64,000 nucleotides of DNA, from assembly GCA_018907035.1 (NCBI GenBank), contig JACCIC010000200.1, positions 496,001 to 560,000 of the forward strand, read 5' to 3'. The position numbers and the translations under genes are program-made. The stretch is from Sycobia sp. Sy_11. Taxonomy: Eukaryota; Arthropoda; Insecta; Hymenoptera; Epichrysomallidae. This document shows, piece after piece, positions 1-12,440 of this stretch (position 1 is the first letter of the stretch; every line of letters starts with the position of its first letter). The notes beneath the pieces are model-generated. The model was not told where the DNA came from. It saw only the letters and a list, made by a program, of their open reading frames with translations, and ran no database searches.

Positions 1-196
1 CAAAACTCACCAAACGATCTCGCAAATCCGCCGGAGGTCCGTCCAAGCGAATCTTGATCCAGTCCGTTTCAGCTCGTAAGGTACTTAGATTCATCGACTG
101 GTATTTAGTCCGGAGGCTCGCTTCGATCACCTCGGGAGATTTCTCCTCATCCCATGAATCTTCGTTTTCCACGTTATGTTCAATGATGTCAATTAG
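1..196 (-). CDS. Partial open frame at window edge, unknown product
   Basis: Read on the minus strand, the frame from a TAA at 197-199 down to base 2 is open for about 65 codons and continues off the window. It has no obvious start. The peptide is mixed and charged, for example DSWDEEKSPEVIEASL near its beginning and DWIKIRLDGPPADL near the edge. Base composition is much less AT-rich than the DNA that follows. I do not recognise the family; it could be an exon or a retroelement gag remnant. Only the open frame and the composition shift are seen. Confidence 0.25.
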
Positions 197-1290
197 TTAA
201 CTAACTAATCAATTATTTTCTCTTCGTAAATAGTTATTATTTAATTGTTTTTTTTTTCAATGGTAATATTTACCTAATATATTTTACTTCAGATACTTCC
301 TCTTTGATACTTATTTTATTCATTCGTTGAATAATTATAGTGTTATTATACGTTTATTATTTATTAATTATTTATTAGTAATTTATTATTAATCAATACG
401 TATTATTAATTACTCCAGTTGTACCTTAACTCCTTAGTCTTAAGAATTTCTTTGATTCATCTAATTTAATCATCAAATGTAATTTCATAATAATTCAATA
501 ATTAATTTGATTTAATTTTTATTTGAGGTAATACTTAACTTAACTTAATCTGATAATTTCTCTTGAACATTGAGTTATACTTAATTATTTTAGTAATCTT
601 CTCCAATGTAGATAAATCAAATTACTTAATTTGATAATTGAGTATAGTCGCTTAGTATTGTAGTAATGATTTCAAATAATTAATTTTTTTTTTGTTTATT
701 AATTAGTTATTAATTTTGTTTGTTTAATGTAATTAGTTAAATTTGTATTATTTACCATTTAACTGTTAAATAATGTCACTTAATTTATTTTTAATTAGAG
801 ACTCAATTAGTTTTATTTCATGGCATTCTTCTATTAATGATTATTAATTACTTTTATTATTTAATTGATTAAATTTGATAATTAATTCTAACTATCTAAT
901 TTCTATTATTTAATTAATTAATTTTTGTTCGTTGCTTCTATTTGTTATGTTATGATAGTAGATCAATTATTCCATTGATTAATCCTCATCACTATGTTCC
1001 AAACAGCTGATTGGGAATATACGTGTAGTTGCTCCACTTCTAATTATATTAAGTATCTCTCACTTATTAATTTATTATTAATGTAAATTTAATTAAATTT
1101 AATTACTTAGCCTAGATATCTAGTATTTTGATCATAAATTATTAATAATAACCAAAAATAAGCTGCTAATGCTTATAATTATTATTTAGTTTATGTATCT
1201 ATTTAATTATTATTAAATTAAACTTTATTTTTAATAATTTTAATTTTTAATTTATTTTATAATTTATTTTTAATATTTTTAATAATTAAT
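197..1290. other. AT-rich intergenic DNA
   Basis: Over 1 kb of almost pure A/T with many TTAATTAA-type strings. No coding frame, RNA gene or clear repeat family is visible. Confidence 0.7.
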
Positions 1291-1292
1291 TA

Positions 1293-2579
1293 TTAGGAGT
1301 GTGAATAAGTCTTTCCCGTTTTTTGTAAGAGATGGCGCCACCAATACTGTGCGAGTATTCAGTGGTTACATATGTCATAATCAAAGCTTATTCATATGTC
1401 AACAATTCCATACTAACACATTAGTTAAAATTTTTTTGCATCATAAATTTTTGAGATCGTGAAAATGTCGAAATTTGAGCCGAGTCGACGTCATTTGCGG
1501 GAAGATTCACTTTATTGGTTCAATTTGAAGAAATCTGCTGCCGAGACGCATCGATTGCTTCAGGAGGCTTATGGAGAAGGTTGTGTCGATGATTCAAGTG
1601 TTCGCGGATGGTTTCGACGCTTCAAAAGCGGTGATTTCGACGTGGAAGACAAGGAGCGTTCCGGGCGGCCGCAAATCTTTGAAGATCGAGAATTGGCGAC
1701 TTTGCTTGATGAAGATTCTTGTCAAACGCAAGAAGAACTTGCTGAAGCATTGGGAGTTGACCGAACAACCATTTCCAAGCGTTTGAAAGCCATGGGAATG
1801 ATCCAAAAGCAAGGAAATTGTGTGCCGTACGAACTGAAGCTGAGAGACGTCGGACGGCGTTTTTTCACTTGCGAACAGCTGCTTCAGCGACATAAAAGAA
1901 AGGGTTTTCTGCATCGTATCGTGACTGGCGATGAAAAGTGGATACGTTACGATAATCCGAAGCGAAGAAAATCATGGGGACTACCCGGCCATGCATCATC
2001 ATCGACGGCCAAGCCAAATATTCATGGCGCCAAGCTCATGCTCTGTATATGGTGGGACCAGCTAGGTGTGGTTTACTATGAGCTTCTGAAACCGAATGAA
2101 AGGATCACAGGCGAGGTCTATCGACGTCAATTGATGCGTTTGAGCCGCGCACTGCGAGAAAAACGGCCACAATACTCCGACAGGCACGACAAAGTTATTT
2201 TGCAACATGACAATGCTTGCCCACATGTTGCACCGCCGGTGAAAACATACTTAGAAACGCTCAAATGGGAAGTCCTACCCCACCCGCCGTATAGTCCAGA
2301 CGTTGCTCCGTCTGATTACCATCTCTTCAGATCGATGACGCATGGCCTGGCTGACTAGCACTTCCATTCCTACGAGGAAGCCAAAAAATGGATGGATGAC
2401 TGGATAGAGGCCAAACCGGTCGAATTTTTTCGCAACAGGATTCGTATGTTGCCAGAAAGATGGGAAAAAGTTGTAGCTAGCGATGGCCAATACTTTCAAT
2501 AATTCATTTGTAACCATTTTTTCACAATAAAGGCTCAAAATTTGAAAAAAAAACGGGAAAGACTTATTCACATACCTGA
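1293..2579 (+). mobile_element. mariner element M1, full length
   Basis: A 1287-bp DD34D mariner with both ends present. The 5' end at 1293 and the reverse complement of the 3' end share the terminal inverted repeat around GTGTGAATAAGTCTTTCC. The element is flanked by the TA target duplication at 1291-1292 and 2580-2581. It encloses one transposase gene and an AATAAA signal at 2526-2531. Only one disabling change is obvious, so it appears to be the youngest DNA transposon here. Confidence 0.93.
1465..2502 (+). pseudogene. mariner transposase, one nonsense codon
   Basis: Cut-and-paste transposase of the mariner (DD34D) type, about 345 codons, the normal family length. The ATG at 1465 is chosen because it gives the usual MSKFEP-like N-terminus. 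An N-terminal pair of helix-turn-helix domains (roughly residues 1-110, with the linker motif SGRP) is followed by the catalytic core. All three acidic positions are present: GDEKWI, HDNACPH and SPDVAPSDYH. A TAG at 2356-2358 stops translation just after the third Asp. The same frame then stays open to the normal TAA at 2500-2502, ending in the typical PERWEKVVASDGQYF tail. By comparison with relatives, the TAG replaces a glutamine codon. Confidence 0.92.
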
Positions 2580-2581
2580 TA

Positions 2582-3754
2582 TAATATTTAATTATCTTAT
2601 TAAATTATACTAAGATAATAATAAATTTAATTTAAATTATCATAATAAATTTTAATAATATAATAAAAATTTAAATGTTTATAATTATTAATTGTTTTAT
2701 ATAATTATTTTAATTAGAAATTATGTTACTAATTATAACTTCCATAATTATTATTGATAATTATGTGTTATAGTTGAATAATTTATAAATTATAAATTGC
2801 TATAGTTATAAATTATCACCCTGGTTAACTGTTTAAAATATCGATTCGATCACTTTCATGATATCCACTGACTGGCTATCCTTGAACTCCTCTATAGAAT
2901 GGCAGGCGCTACGCGCCTTTCTGCAACTGTGCAGATACCTTTCTGTATCAATGCGGTTTTTTGGTTCGGTTGCCCAGGCAACCGTCATTTAGCTTTTTGC
3001 TGGATAACCAGTTTCCTTTGCATATGGGCATGCAGCCATCCACGTTCAAAGTGTCTCAAATAATGAGGATAAATAAATTCCGTCCCTTTCCCCTTTTTAG
3101 ACCAGTGACAACTCCTAATATACTGTTCCACTTGTGAAACGACATCAAGTTAGTAGCTTTATAAAAGGAGAAAGAACGCAACTTTCTCAGCTTATAAGAT
3201 AAGATATGCATGTGCTTAATTACCAGTAAGTTTAATATAATTATTATATAATATAGGGGCAAGCAAAAATAATGATAATAAAGTAAATAAATATATAATT
3301 CTACTATATTGCCTAGTCGATTCTACCAATACCAGTATCTTGTACACTGTTATTTGTACAAAGTTCAGCAAGTCTTTTCCTTATTGGTAAATTAATGATA
3401 AAGGCTACTCATTTATTTTGTTATTTTCCCCAATATCCTAATTTTTTTCTAAACATTTCACACTAATTGACTTTTATAGAAAAACATAATTTATTGCTAT
3501 ATGGAAGAATGTAATATAGAACTATTGTTTTGTATTACTTATATAATCTATTTATTCAGGAATAATTTCCTCAAATTATATTTTTGCTTGTTAGAGCAGT
3601 GAATTTCAAAATAGTGAATCATCATTGAATGTTCATAAATCGATTTTGAAGAATCTTTAGTTTGTTCACTCTTTATTTACTATACTGTTAGTGTTCTAAA
3701 TATTAGCGTTAATATGTTACATGTGCATTTAGCTTTTCAAGTTTTAAAATTGTA
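2582..3754. other. Non-coding DNA with small palindromes
   Basis: Mostly AT-rich. A patch of more balanced composition at about 2820-3060 includes the palindrome GGTTGCCCAGGCAACC at 2968-2983 and AGGCGCTACGCGCCT near 2911. No coding frame is convincing. The missing 5' end of the piggyBac element that follows would be expected here, but no matching TIR is visible. Confidence 0.5.
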
Positions 3755-5323
3755 ATGACTCCAAAATGCCGGAAAAATGTTAGATCTCAATCAGAGTCTG
3801 AAGAAGATCATCATATTTTGGTATCTAATCCAGATGATTCAGGCACTTCTGGTCTAAGTACATACGCAGAAACTTCTAATAATTATATGAATGATCACTC
3901 TAAATTGGAAAATGAATATACTTATAAATGGATCGACGGAGAAAAAAGTTATTCCTGCAAAGTTGAAAATGAAATATTATTATCTGATAGTCATAAGAAA
4001 GACATTAAAAATATGAGTTCAGTTGACCTATTAGAGACATTTTTTTGCAAAGAAATTAAAAATTATATTATAGAATCAATTAAGATGAATAATTGCAGTC
4101 TAACAATGTCAGATTTGAATATATTTATAGGAATAATAATTTTCTCAGCATTCAATAAATGGAAAAGTCAAAGAGATTATTGGTCTAATGATCTCTTTTT
4201 ATCTAGTTATGTAGTGAAATCGGCTATGGGACGCAGTACATTTGAAAATATAAAATCTAAGTTGAAATTATCAAAACCAGGGCATAAAGATTGCAATGAT
4301 AAAGCTTGGCGAGTTCGTCAAGTCATGAATCTGTTTCGTAGAAACATAAAATTGTTTGGATACTTTCAAACCTCGACATCTGTAGAGGAAATGATGGCCA
4401 AATGCTACGCTAGAACTAGTATGAAACAGTTTATTCGCGGCAAACCAATTAGATTCGGTCTGAAATTTTGGGGTCTATGTACATTGGATGGGTTTTTATT
4501 AGATTTTGATCTATAATGCGGGAAAAATTCAACTATTTTTAGGAATTAGGAATTCGGGTAGTAATGAACTTCCTTGAAAATTTTTTTTCAACGCTAACTT
4601 TTCGTAAAGTAGGCCTTTACCATCTATACATGGACAATTACTTCACAAGCTTAGACCTTTTGGCACATTTAAGAAAAATGGGTTTACGTTCTACTGGTAC
4701 TATTAGAGAAAATAGGATAAAAGAAAAAAATTATATTGATAAAAAATCAACAAGAGGCATATATGCCACAAAGCACGATCAGAAGAACGGAATGAATTTA
4801 ATTACTATTATTGATTCTAATCCAATTTCAATAATTTCTACAGAATCTGGAGTAACACAACTGTTACCCTCGAAAATATATTCCAAAGAAGTAAAATCAA
4901 AAATAGAAATACCTTTTGCTACTGCATTTCATCTTTATAATAGGTTTATGGGAGGGGTTGATGTTCATGATGGTCATTACAATAATGTTATATCATGAAT
5001 CCGATCAAAAAAGTGGGCGTGGGTGGTTTTTATTAGATTATTTCAGGCCACTGTCACTAATGTAGTACTTATAATCACTAAGTAATACTTTATAATTGTG
5101 CTAATCCAAGTCACAAAAAAGTTCAAAAGAATTTCTGATGGATATTGTGAAACACTATCTGACCAGACTTAAGGTTGATGACATTGTTCATGAAACAGTA
5201 TCCCTCAAACAGCAGCGGCTTTGCTGTTGCAAGCCATGTGTTATTAGGAAAAACAAATTTTGCAAAAAATACTATAATTTTTATTGTAAAACGTGTTTTA
5301 TAAAAAATCATAACAGTTCCTAA
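3755..5323 (+). pseudogene. piggyBac-type transposase, broken
   Basis: DDE transposase of the PGBD family (DDE_Tnp_1_7). It is readable in three pieces: 3755-4516, 4564-4998 and 5138-5323. The N-terminal part is acidic and Ser-rich. The core follows with the first catalytic block SVEEMM (4379-4396), the second block YMDNYFTS near 4630 and the third block GGVDVHD near 4955. The C-terminal Cys-rich zinc domain is recognisable (RLCCCKPC, then YCKTCF). The residue normally Asp in the first block is Glu (GAG at 4385-4387); the other two Asp are present. Stops at 4514 and 4996 and frame changes make it non-functional. Confidence 0.88.
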
Positions 5324-6120
5324 AAAAAATAAAAATTATAAAACTATAAAAAATCAAAAACATAAATAAAACCCTAATAAAAAGCAAAAAAAATAAAAAT
5401 AAATAAAAAGATTAAAAAAAGGCAAGATAAGTACAAGTAAATTAATACAAGTAAAAAATCAACCTAAAGTTGCATAACTTAAATTTTTTAAGGTATTTGA
5501 TTTTTTACTTAAAAACAAAGCGTTATATAAGAAACAGTTAGAGAATAAAAAGCGCTTAGAATTGATCAAGAAGTATATCTGAATTTTTTCGAGACGATTC
5601 GATGAATTTGTTCCAATTTGTCATAAATTGCCAATTTGCAAAAATAAAGAAGTTATTCAAAACTCAGTGAAAAAATTTAGACATATTCTTTGATTGATTC
5701 CAAGCACTTTTTATCTTATTGACTTTTTCGTCGAATGCATTATATTCGAGAAAAAAATTCGTAAAAGTTTGGGCAAAATTTTGCGCTTCAGGCGCCGTTT
5801 TCTAGCCGCCAGATTCAATTTCTGGATTCAGGACCAAACTGAATTTAAAGTACAACTCATTTATGCACTTATAGTTGAAAAATAAAGTTCCGTTCTCAAC
5901 GTTAACACAACAAGAAATTCAATTTAAAAAAAAAGTATGGAAATTTTGCATTTTTTTGTAAACATCGCCATATTGGATTTTTGTGTGAAAACTTCGCAAT
6001 TCTGATACCAGAAATAAAAAGTAGAGAAAAATACTTAAACAAAAGTATGTTTTCTTTGAATATATCTGTGGAATATGTGATAGATTTACGGTTGAAATCA
6101 GAGTTACGCTTTCTCTGTTT

Positions 6121-6138
6121 TGGACGTTAATGGGTTAA
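6121..6138. repeat. piggyBac 3' terminal sequence with TTAA
   Basis: TGGACGTTAATGGGTTAA. The TTAA at 6135-6138 is the expected target site, and the reverse complement begins with the CCC typical of piggyBac ends. Confidence 0.6.
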
Positions 6139-8279
6139 GATAATATAAGTAAGTAATGGTCAGTAGATTAAAAAACTAAAGCACCAGGGAAAGACAAAGA
6201 CGATATACAAGTCATCATTTGTCACCATCTTACATATGTAGAGAGAGAATATGTAGAAAGAGAATGAATATCTCTCGTCTTTTTGGCAACTAAGTGAGAG
6301 GACAACGGATTCTCTTCCAGCTTTTTGATAATAACCGTATTGAAAAAAAATACAGGTTAGTTATATTTAATTTACCATTAGTATTCAAATAGTAGCAGCA
6401 AATAATAGAGCTCTATGGCATATAAGCAAGTGCATGTAGTAGATACTTGCTAGTGTATATGCAAGTAAGTAAATAAGATGTATTACATGAGAAATTAATG
6501 CAGTCACTTACGTCGACGCTAATGCTGATGTTAATAAAGAATACTAAATAATAACAGTAACTTTAGAATAATTAAAATATGCATTGAATGATAAAATAGC
6601 GATAGATCGTATTGGAATGCTGAATATAAGAAGCTTTTTGGTATACCAGTCTTTGTAGTGATATATAAACATTAGTATTTAATAGTATAGTAAGTAGGAT
6701 TAATATCGATATAAGATAATTAATATATCAGACGAAGTCAGTTAGCATAGTAGTAAGAGAATAAACATGACATAAACTTTGTGATATATGTTACAATATA
6801 TTATTCTCAGGATAGAAATATATAGAAGCAAGTTGATATGGAAAAGTGTGATACGATGATATGATATTTACGTTAATTTCGAGATAGCAAGTATTGTCAA
6901 AACGTTTTGAAGGCTTCAGAAGCAAGTAAGTTTTATATTTCAGTAAGAATGGATTACTTCTGTTCGATATTTCTAGGAATGCCTTCTGTTTACTAGTATT
7001 TGAATACAGCAAATAACAGGTAAAAGTGCGAGAAATTATACTCTGCATTAGTCAATTAAGGATAAGCGGTATATTATACCACATACCGAACATTGGAATA
7101 AATACTGTAAACACACTGTCGTTAAATATATTTACATGGAGTAGAATCTGTCTAGAGTAAATAAGACAGCTTTATCCAGTACACCTGTATAAAACAGGTG
7201 ATAGTAGTTAGAAGTACTGTAAAAAAGGCAAACCTTTGTTAGAAGCTAATTTAAATCTTGACAGCGCGGATAAAGGCATAGAGGTGTAGACTCCCGCAGT
7301 AGTCAGTTCACCGACGCGACACAGCGCCGCCTTACCGATTCTAATGGAATTATATATGAAGGCAGCAGAGAGTATTTCACAATAAAAAGAGTAACTGGCT
7401 GTTAATGAATAAAATATTAATTAATTAAAAATAAAGGAAATAAAGGAAATTTAAACTAATTAATAATAAATTCATTTAAAGACAAATTATTGAAAAATTA
7501 AATTAATTAATAAAACATTAATTGATTAAAAATAAAGGAAATTAAAAATAAAAAGAATTATTAAGGAGTTATTATAAAAATATTTAAATAATTTGATTAA
7601 ATAGATTTATAACGAAAATGACTTTTTCACAAGGTGAAGTTGTGGTAATAAGTATGATTAATAATAATAAATAATAAAAATTGTTATTAAATAACAATCA
7701 GTAAATAATTTATTGAAAACATTATTAATTATTTAATAAACATTATTACTAATAAAATTAATAATTAAGATAAAATAAAATTAATGAATGATTATTCATA
7801 AAAATCATTAGTACCTGAGGATAAAAGGGTTCAGTAAGAAATAATAATCAAAAAAATTATTAATAATAAATACAAATTTTTTCTTTATACTTAAAACTAA
7901 TATTCCGTATTAATTAAAAGTCGGATGGTGCAGTTGTATAGTGGCAAATTAATGCTGAATTGAAATAACATTAACTGTTAATTAAAATAAACTAAGTAAC
8001 AATTGATAAGCGAAAAGCAAATCAATTGAATATTATTATAACATTATTAATACATATGAGATGGATGAGTAAATATACCCATCTACGCGAACCAGAATTA
8101 TCAGTAAATGTATTTGACGATCTGATAAGTAATAATTATCAAATAAAATAATTATTTCAAAATAAAAGTGAAAATATTAAGATAATAAATTAATAAAGCG
8201 CTCATTATTAATTTAAGTATTTAATAGTGATAAAATAAGAAGCGAAGAAAGAAAACTAGATTAAAGTTTTAAGCTTATT
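6139..8279. other. Intergenic DNA
   Basis: AT-rich with a few purine runs near 6240-6270 and a perfect small hairpin CACCTGTATAAAACAGGTG near 7184. A more balanced patch at 7260-7350 might be a piece of the LTR or leader of the gypsy element that follows, but nothing proves it. No coding frame is supported. Confidence 0.45.
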
Positions 8280-8937
8280 TGAGATTCAAGATGTCCGAAT
8301 CGTGGGATGATGAAAAGACCCCGTAGGGAGAAATAATCACACCTGCAGGATATGTATAGGCGAATGAGCATCGGAACCCTTCGTTCAGAGCAAGGTTAGT
8401 CAACATACAGTCAGACGGCTCTTCTGCAGACTTGAGAGACCGGCTCGTCCCGTACTGATTGAGGGAATTGTTTGTTGAGGAATCAGCCATGAGGGATCAT
8501 GAGAAGGACGATAGCCAGAACGAAGCAGCAGTAGCAAATAATAAGGACAACTTGTAACAAACACACTCAAAGTAAACCCCTTGAGCTCGATACGAAGGGA
8601 TACGTTGGATATCGGTAGGGGAGACCTACAGAGTTTCGGACAGTCCAGTGTAACAGTGAGACGAGAGCAGACACAGCAGGCAGAGTTACCTTGCATGCGA
8701 GATAGTGATCTATCAAGAAGCTCCAGAGCTGTCGGTTGAACAGCTGATAACATGGCAGGAAGGCTATCCTCGTTGCAAGTCCAAGGCATGCTGAACTTTG
8801 CCTTTATTCGACGAGAAGACGAGATGCATGAGCATAGAGAAGGAGTGACTAGAGAGAAAAGCGCGTTATCCAACGATCTCGATCCGTAGACCAGATCAAT
8901 TATCTAGAAAACCAATCCTCAGGCCAATTCACGAGAA

Positions 8938-9992
8938 GTTATGACCCACCTAATTTGTATATGTACGCATACGGACCTTATTTTAACCCATTCTTAGAGT
9001 GGCCAGGTTATCCCCTGTCCATTCCTCTGCCAGCCGGTACTCAAAACCGCAATGGAGAACAGCACCAAGGAAATGACCCGTGTCCATAGTAGCCTAATAT
9101 ATCTTCGACGATGCCGTGGGAAGAAGCTAGACAAGACTCACTGTCCCATGACAAGACCTTGGTCAGAGAGAACAGAACGTTGGACCTGCTACGAAGTTTA
9201 AAGTAAGCTACCCGAGGAGTTTGAAAGACGATGTCGAAGAATGTATACAGTGAGTAAGGGAAGGTCAAGCAAGCCTTGACCTCACCGATCAGGACATTTA
9301 AAAAACGATCGATGATTTTAAATGATGCAGCCTCCGTATGGGGTCGGCCCAAATACCTGTAGTGGCAGACGGTTGACGAAATGTTTGAGGAACTACGATT
9401 GTAGTAATTACCGCTGGATTATAAAATGCGACTAAAAGATGAATTTCTAAATCGCACACAAGGGCCAAAGGAGCTGATCGCCACATACCTGACATCAATG
9501 AGGGCCATAACGGTCAAGTTCATAATTCTAATGAATACGGAGGAGCAATTAGATAGGATATGCGGGAACCTCCATCCGGAATATATCAGCCGTATAAATA
9601 GGGGTCAGTTCGACTCATACGCCAAGCTGCAAATGTTGGAAAAGCAAATTGAGCTAAAACGGGAGCTAATGAAGAATTATAAACTTCCACTTACTCCCGA
9701 AGAATCGCTCAGTCTAGAGCTCTCGTTCAAACCGCCTATAAAATAGGCAGTGTCGAGAATGCCAGCAGTAACCGAAGACTGCACTGACGTAGCTGAACTA
9801 GCAGCAGTAGAGGTGGAAGTCCGTCCGAAAACAGAAACAATGATTTCATGAAATATGGAACGCAATAATAAGGAGCCCCCGGCTCAAAGACGTCCACTCA
9901 ACAATCGTATATAAGCTAATACTACCGCGAGACCCCAACAAACGGAGTGTGGGAAGTGCAAGCAGTCCGGTTATTGGGCGACAGACTGTCCG
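8938..9992 (+). pseudogene. gag of Gypsy-A
   Basis: Nucleocapsid/gag remnant. An open stretch from 8938 reads a Pro-rich segment (NPFLEWPGYPLSIPLPAG) and then meets stops. The piece at 9426-9746 is a Gag-like helical domain with the motif ICGNLHPEYISRI. A CCHC-type zinc knuckle lies at 9945-9992 (ECGKCKQSGYWATDCP), but its histidine is tyrosine (TAT at 9972-9974), which should prevent normal zinc binding. Several stops lie between the blocks. Confidence 0.7.
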
Positions 9993-10549
9993 GTCCGTAC
10001 GCCACTAGACTCTTTGAAGTACGGGCACCCAGGAGCTACAGCTTCAAATTTTCCTAATTGTTCTCCCCATCCCCAAGGATCTGGTAGAACCTCGAGAAAT
10101 GAGTAAGGAGGGGCGCTCGAGATGCGAGAGTGTCATTCCAAACTAATGCCGCTTCACCACCAATGGTGGAGTACTCACCCACCTACACCCCACTAGTAAA
10201 GCGCTATTGCCAGCCTAGTTCCAAGTAGATAATGATGGCAAACGGACAATTATGTCAAAATGGAGGGGAGGTAACCTGCATGTCAGCATAGATGGATCGA
10301 CAATACACCTACTGTTACGGTGTATCTAAAATTCCAATATGACGTGTTATTGGGGATGAACACTCCAAATAGCCAAAGATGAAAACAGATTTTGGCACTG
10401 GTACGTCGATGATGGACCATAATATCAAACGGCCATTCTCCTCACGTACTAGAGAGGCAGTAGCCCAGATATCGGCTGTAGTCGCCATTGAAAGAGTGGC
10501 TGAAATCTCTGCATCCCAAAGGAAAGAACTCAGTAAGTTGTTGGATTCA

Positions 10550-12440
10550 TTGATTTGAGAGGGAGAGATCCTTTATCAGGCAGAGATGAGCCCTTATTGT
10601 ATAGATGTGCAGGGGCACCAGCCTATTAAGTAGAGAAAGGCTCACGCTGAGGTCGAGCGCCTCCTTCAAGAGGGATTCATCGAACCCTCTGAAAGTTTCT
10701 GAAGCAGCTGTCCAGTGTCCGTCCCGAAGTCCGATACTAAAATAAGATTCTTCATCGATTTCACGGCGATCAATAAAGTGACCAAGAAGGACACATACCC
10801 GCTTCCTAATATGGATGTCTTGCTGGACAATCTTTGAAACGTTCAATACCTTTCGCAGATTGACCTGTCGTAAGCATAGCATCAAATCCCACTAGAACCG
10901 GATTGCAAAGAAATCCCGGCCTTTGTGGTACCGCAAAAGGGCCTATTTCAATATACGCACCTTTCCTACGATCTGAGAAATGCTTCAGCGAGCTTTCAAC
11001 GAGAGCTGAATCAGATATTTAGTTCCGAATGGTAGGCTAAAGTGTTTGTATATATGGACGATATCATTGTAGCAACTAATACGTTCAAGGATCACATACA
11101 CTTGCTGCGGAGGATCTTGCAGCGGTTAAATCATCACTGACTGCAGTTCAACAGGGTAAAGTCCGACTTCTGCTGTCCACAGATAAAATACCTATGATAC
11201 ATTGTGCACAAGTACGGACTGAGGACTGAAATAGAAAAGGTTGCCCCCGTCTCCAATACCCAACTCCAAAGAATTTAGAGTAACTTAGAGCCTTCTTGGT
11301 AATGGAGGGATGTTTCATTTCTCACAGAGATTAAGCTCCCCCATACAACGTTACTCTAAAAGGACGTAAAGTTGAAATGGGAAAAAGAGCAGCAGGATGC
11401 GTTTGAAACGCTGTGCATGAAACTGATTTAAGACCGAATGTCGGCTAGACCTGCGAATAATAAACCATACATCCAACAAACGAATGTTAGTAACTCAGCG
11501 TTGGGGGCGGTGTTATGTCAGAAAATAGATGGGGAAAAACACCCGATAATAATCGACCGGAACGACCGGTCAGATGGGCTACAGCTCTACAAGCCTACAA
11601 TATGGAGGTAGTACATCGGAAAGGGGCCTTGCATCCAGTACCCGACGTCTTCTCAAGGATCCCCAACGAGGAACAATCGGTGTCCTTCTCGGTATCCCTG
11701 GGCAAGAATAGTTGGTACTAACGGCGAATATAAGCAATGAACGATACGCCGGAGCGATTACCCGACTGGAAACTCCACAATGGAGAACTTTGTAAGCAAT
11801 GTGCAGACCCCCTTTGTCTGGATCTGTATAAATGGAAGTTAGTGATTGCAGGAAGAAACAGAGAGAGAGAGAGAGAGAGTCCTATTTGATTGCCATCATG
11901 CGGCTACTACTAAACACTGGGGAATAGAGAAACCCCTCCAAAAAGAGAAGCAACATTATTCTTGGTCGGGGAGGCGACGAGACGTTCAATGGTGCGTAAA
12001 GTTCTGCACGGAGTGCCAACTGCACAAACCGTCGCAGCAAGCACCGGCCGGACTCATGGGACGCTAGAATCTATAGGGATCTTGGATAACGGTAGTCGTA
12101 GATATGATTGGACCGTTTTCCAAGAGCAAAGGACAGTACAGATATATTTTAGTATTTGAGAATCTTTTCACTAAATATGTGGAGATACGTCCTCTCAGGC
12201 AAGCAATTGGTAATATATTAATGGAACTGTCTCAAATATTTAATTCCCGATAACCGTACTGAATTTTCTAATAGGCAGGTAAAAGATAGACTAGAAGAAC
12301 TGGGTATAATCCAGTCAACTATAGCGCCTTATCACGCTCAGGCCAACCCGGTCGACAGAGTGAACAGTGTCCTAAAAATCATTATCTCCATATATGTCGA
12401 TAAAGATCATAGAGATTGGGACGTTCATTAAACTGAGTTT
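10550..12440 (+). pseudogene. pol of Gypsy-A (RT, RNase H, integrase)
   Basis: Reverse transcriptase spans about 10560-11290, with PKSDTKIRFFIDF, QIDLS and the active-site box FVYMDDIIVA (YMDD at 11051-11062). RNase H begins near 11460 (NSALGAVLCQK) and ends near 11690 (YNMEVVHRKGALHPVPDVFS). Integrase has a His/Cys zinc region near 11890-12030 (CHHAATTKHWG, CTECQLHKP), a first Asp in VVDMIGPFSKS near 12100, a second in PDNRTEFSN, and Asp (GAC, 12354-12356) where Glu is usual, in ANPVDRVN. Many stops and several frameshifts. Related to the pol at 58.1-60.1 kb. Confidence 0.82.

Larger units (their letters stand above)
3755..6138 (+). mobile_element. piggyBac-like element, 5' end not found
   Basis: The transposase remnant at 3755-5323 is followed by about 800 bp of AT-rich 3' sequence that ends at GGACGTTAATGGGTTAA. 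Read inward from its TTAA at 6135-6138, this gives TTAACCCATTAACGTCC, which matches the typical piggyBac terminus (TTAA target site followed by CCC). I could not find the inverted partner upstream of 3755, so the left end is probably lost. Confidence 0.7.
8280..12440 (+). mobile_element. Ty3/gypsy retrotransposon Gypsy-A, heavily mutated
   Basis: A gypsy-type order of gag, zinc knuckle, reverse transcriptase, RNase H and integrase can be followed through many stops and frame changes. The region is less AT-rich than its flanks. No LTR pair is identifiable. The 3' end breaks off soon after the integrase core, where AT-rich DNA begins. Sequence in the integrase resembles Gypsy-C at 58.1 kb, so the two are probably related families. 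Confidence 0.8.

Noticed and set aside
5694..5885. 63-codon frame after the piggyBac gene
   Set aside because: Lies in the element's 3' non-coding part, with no family resemblance.
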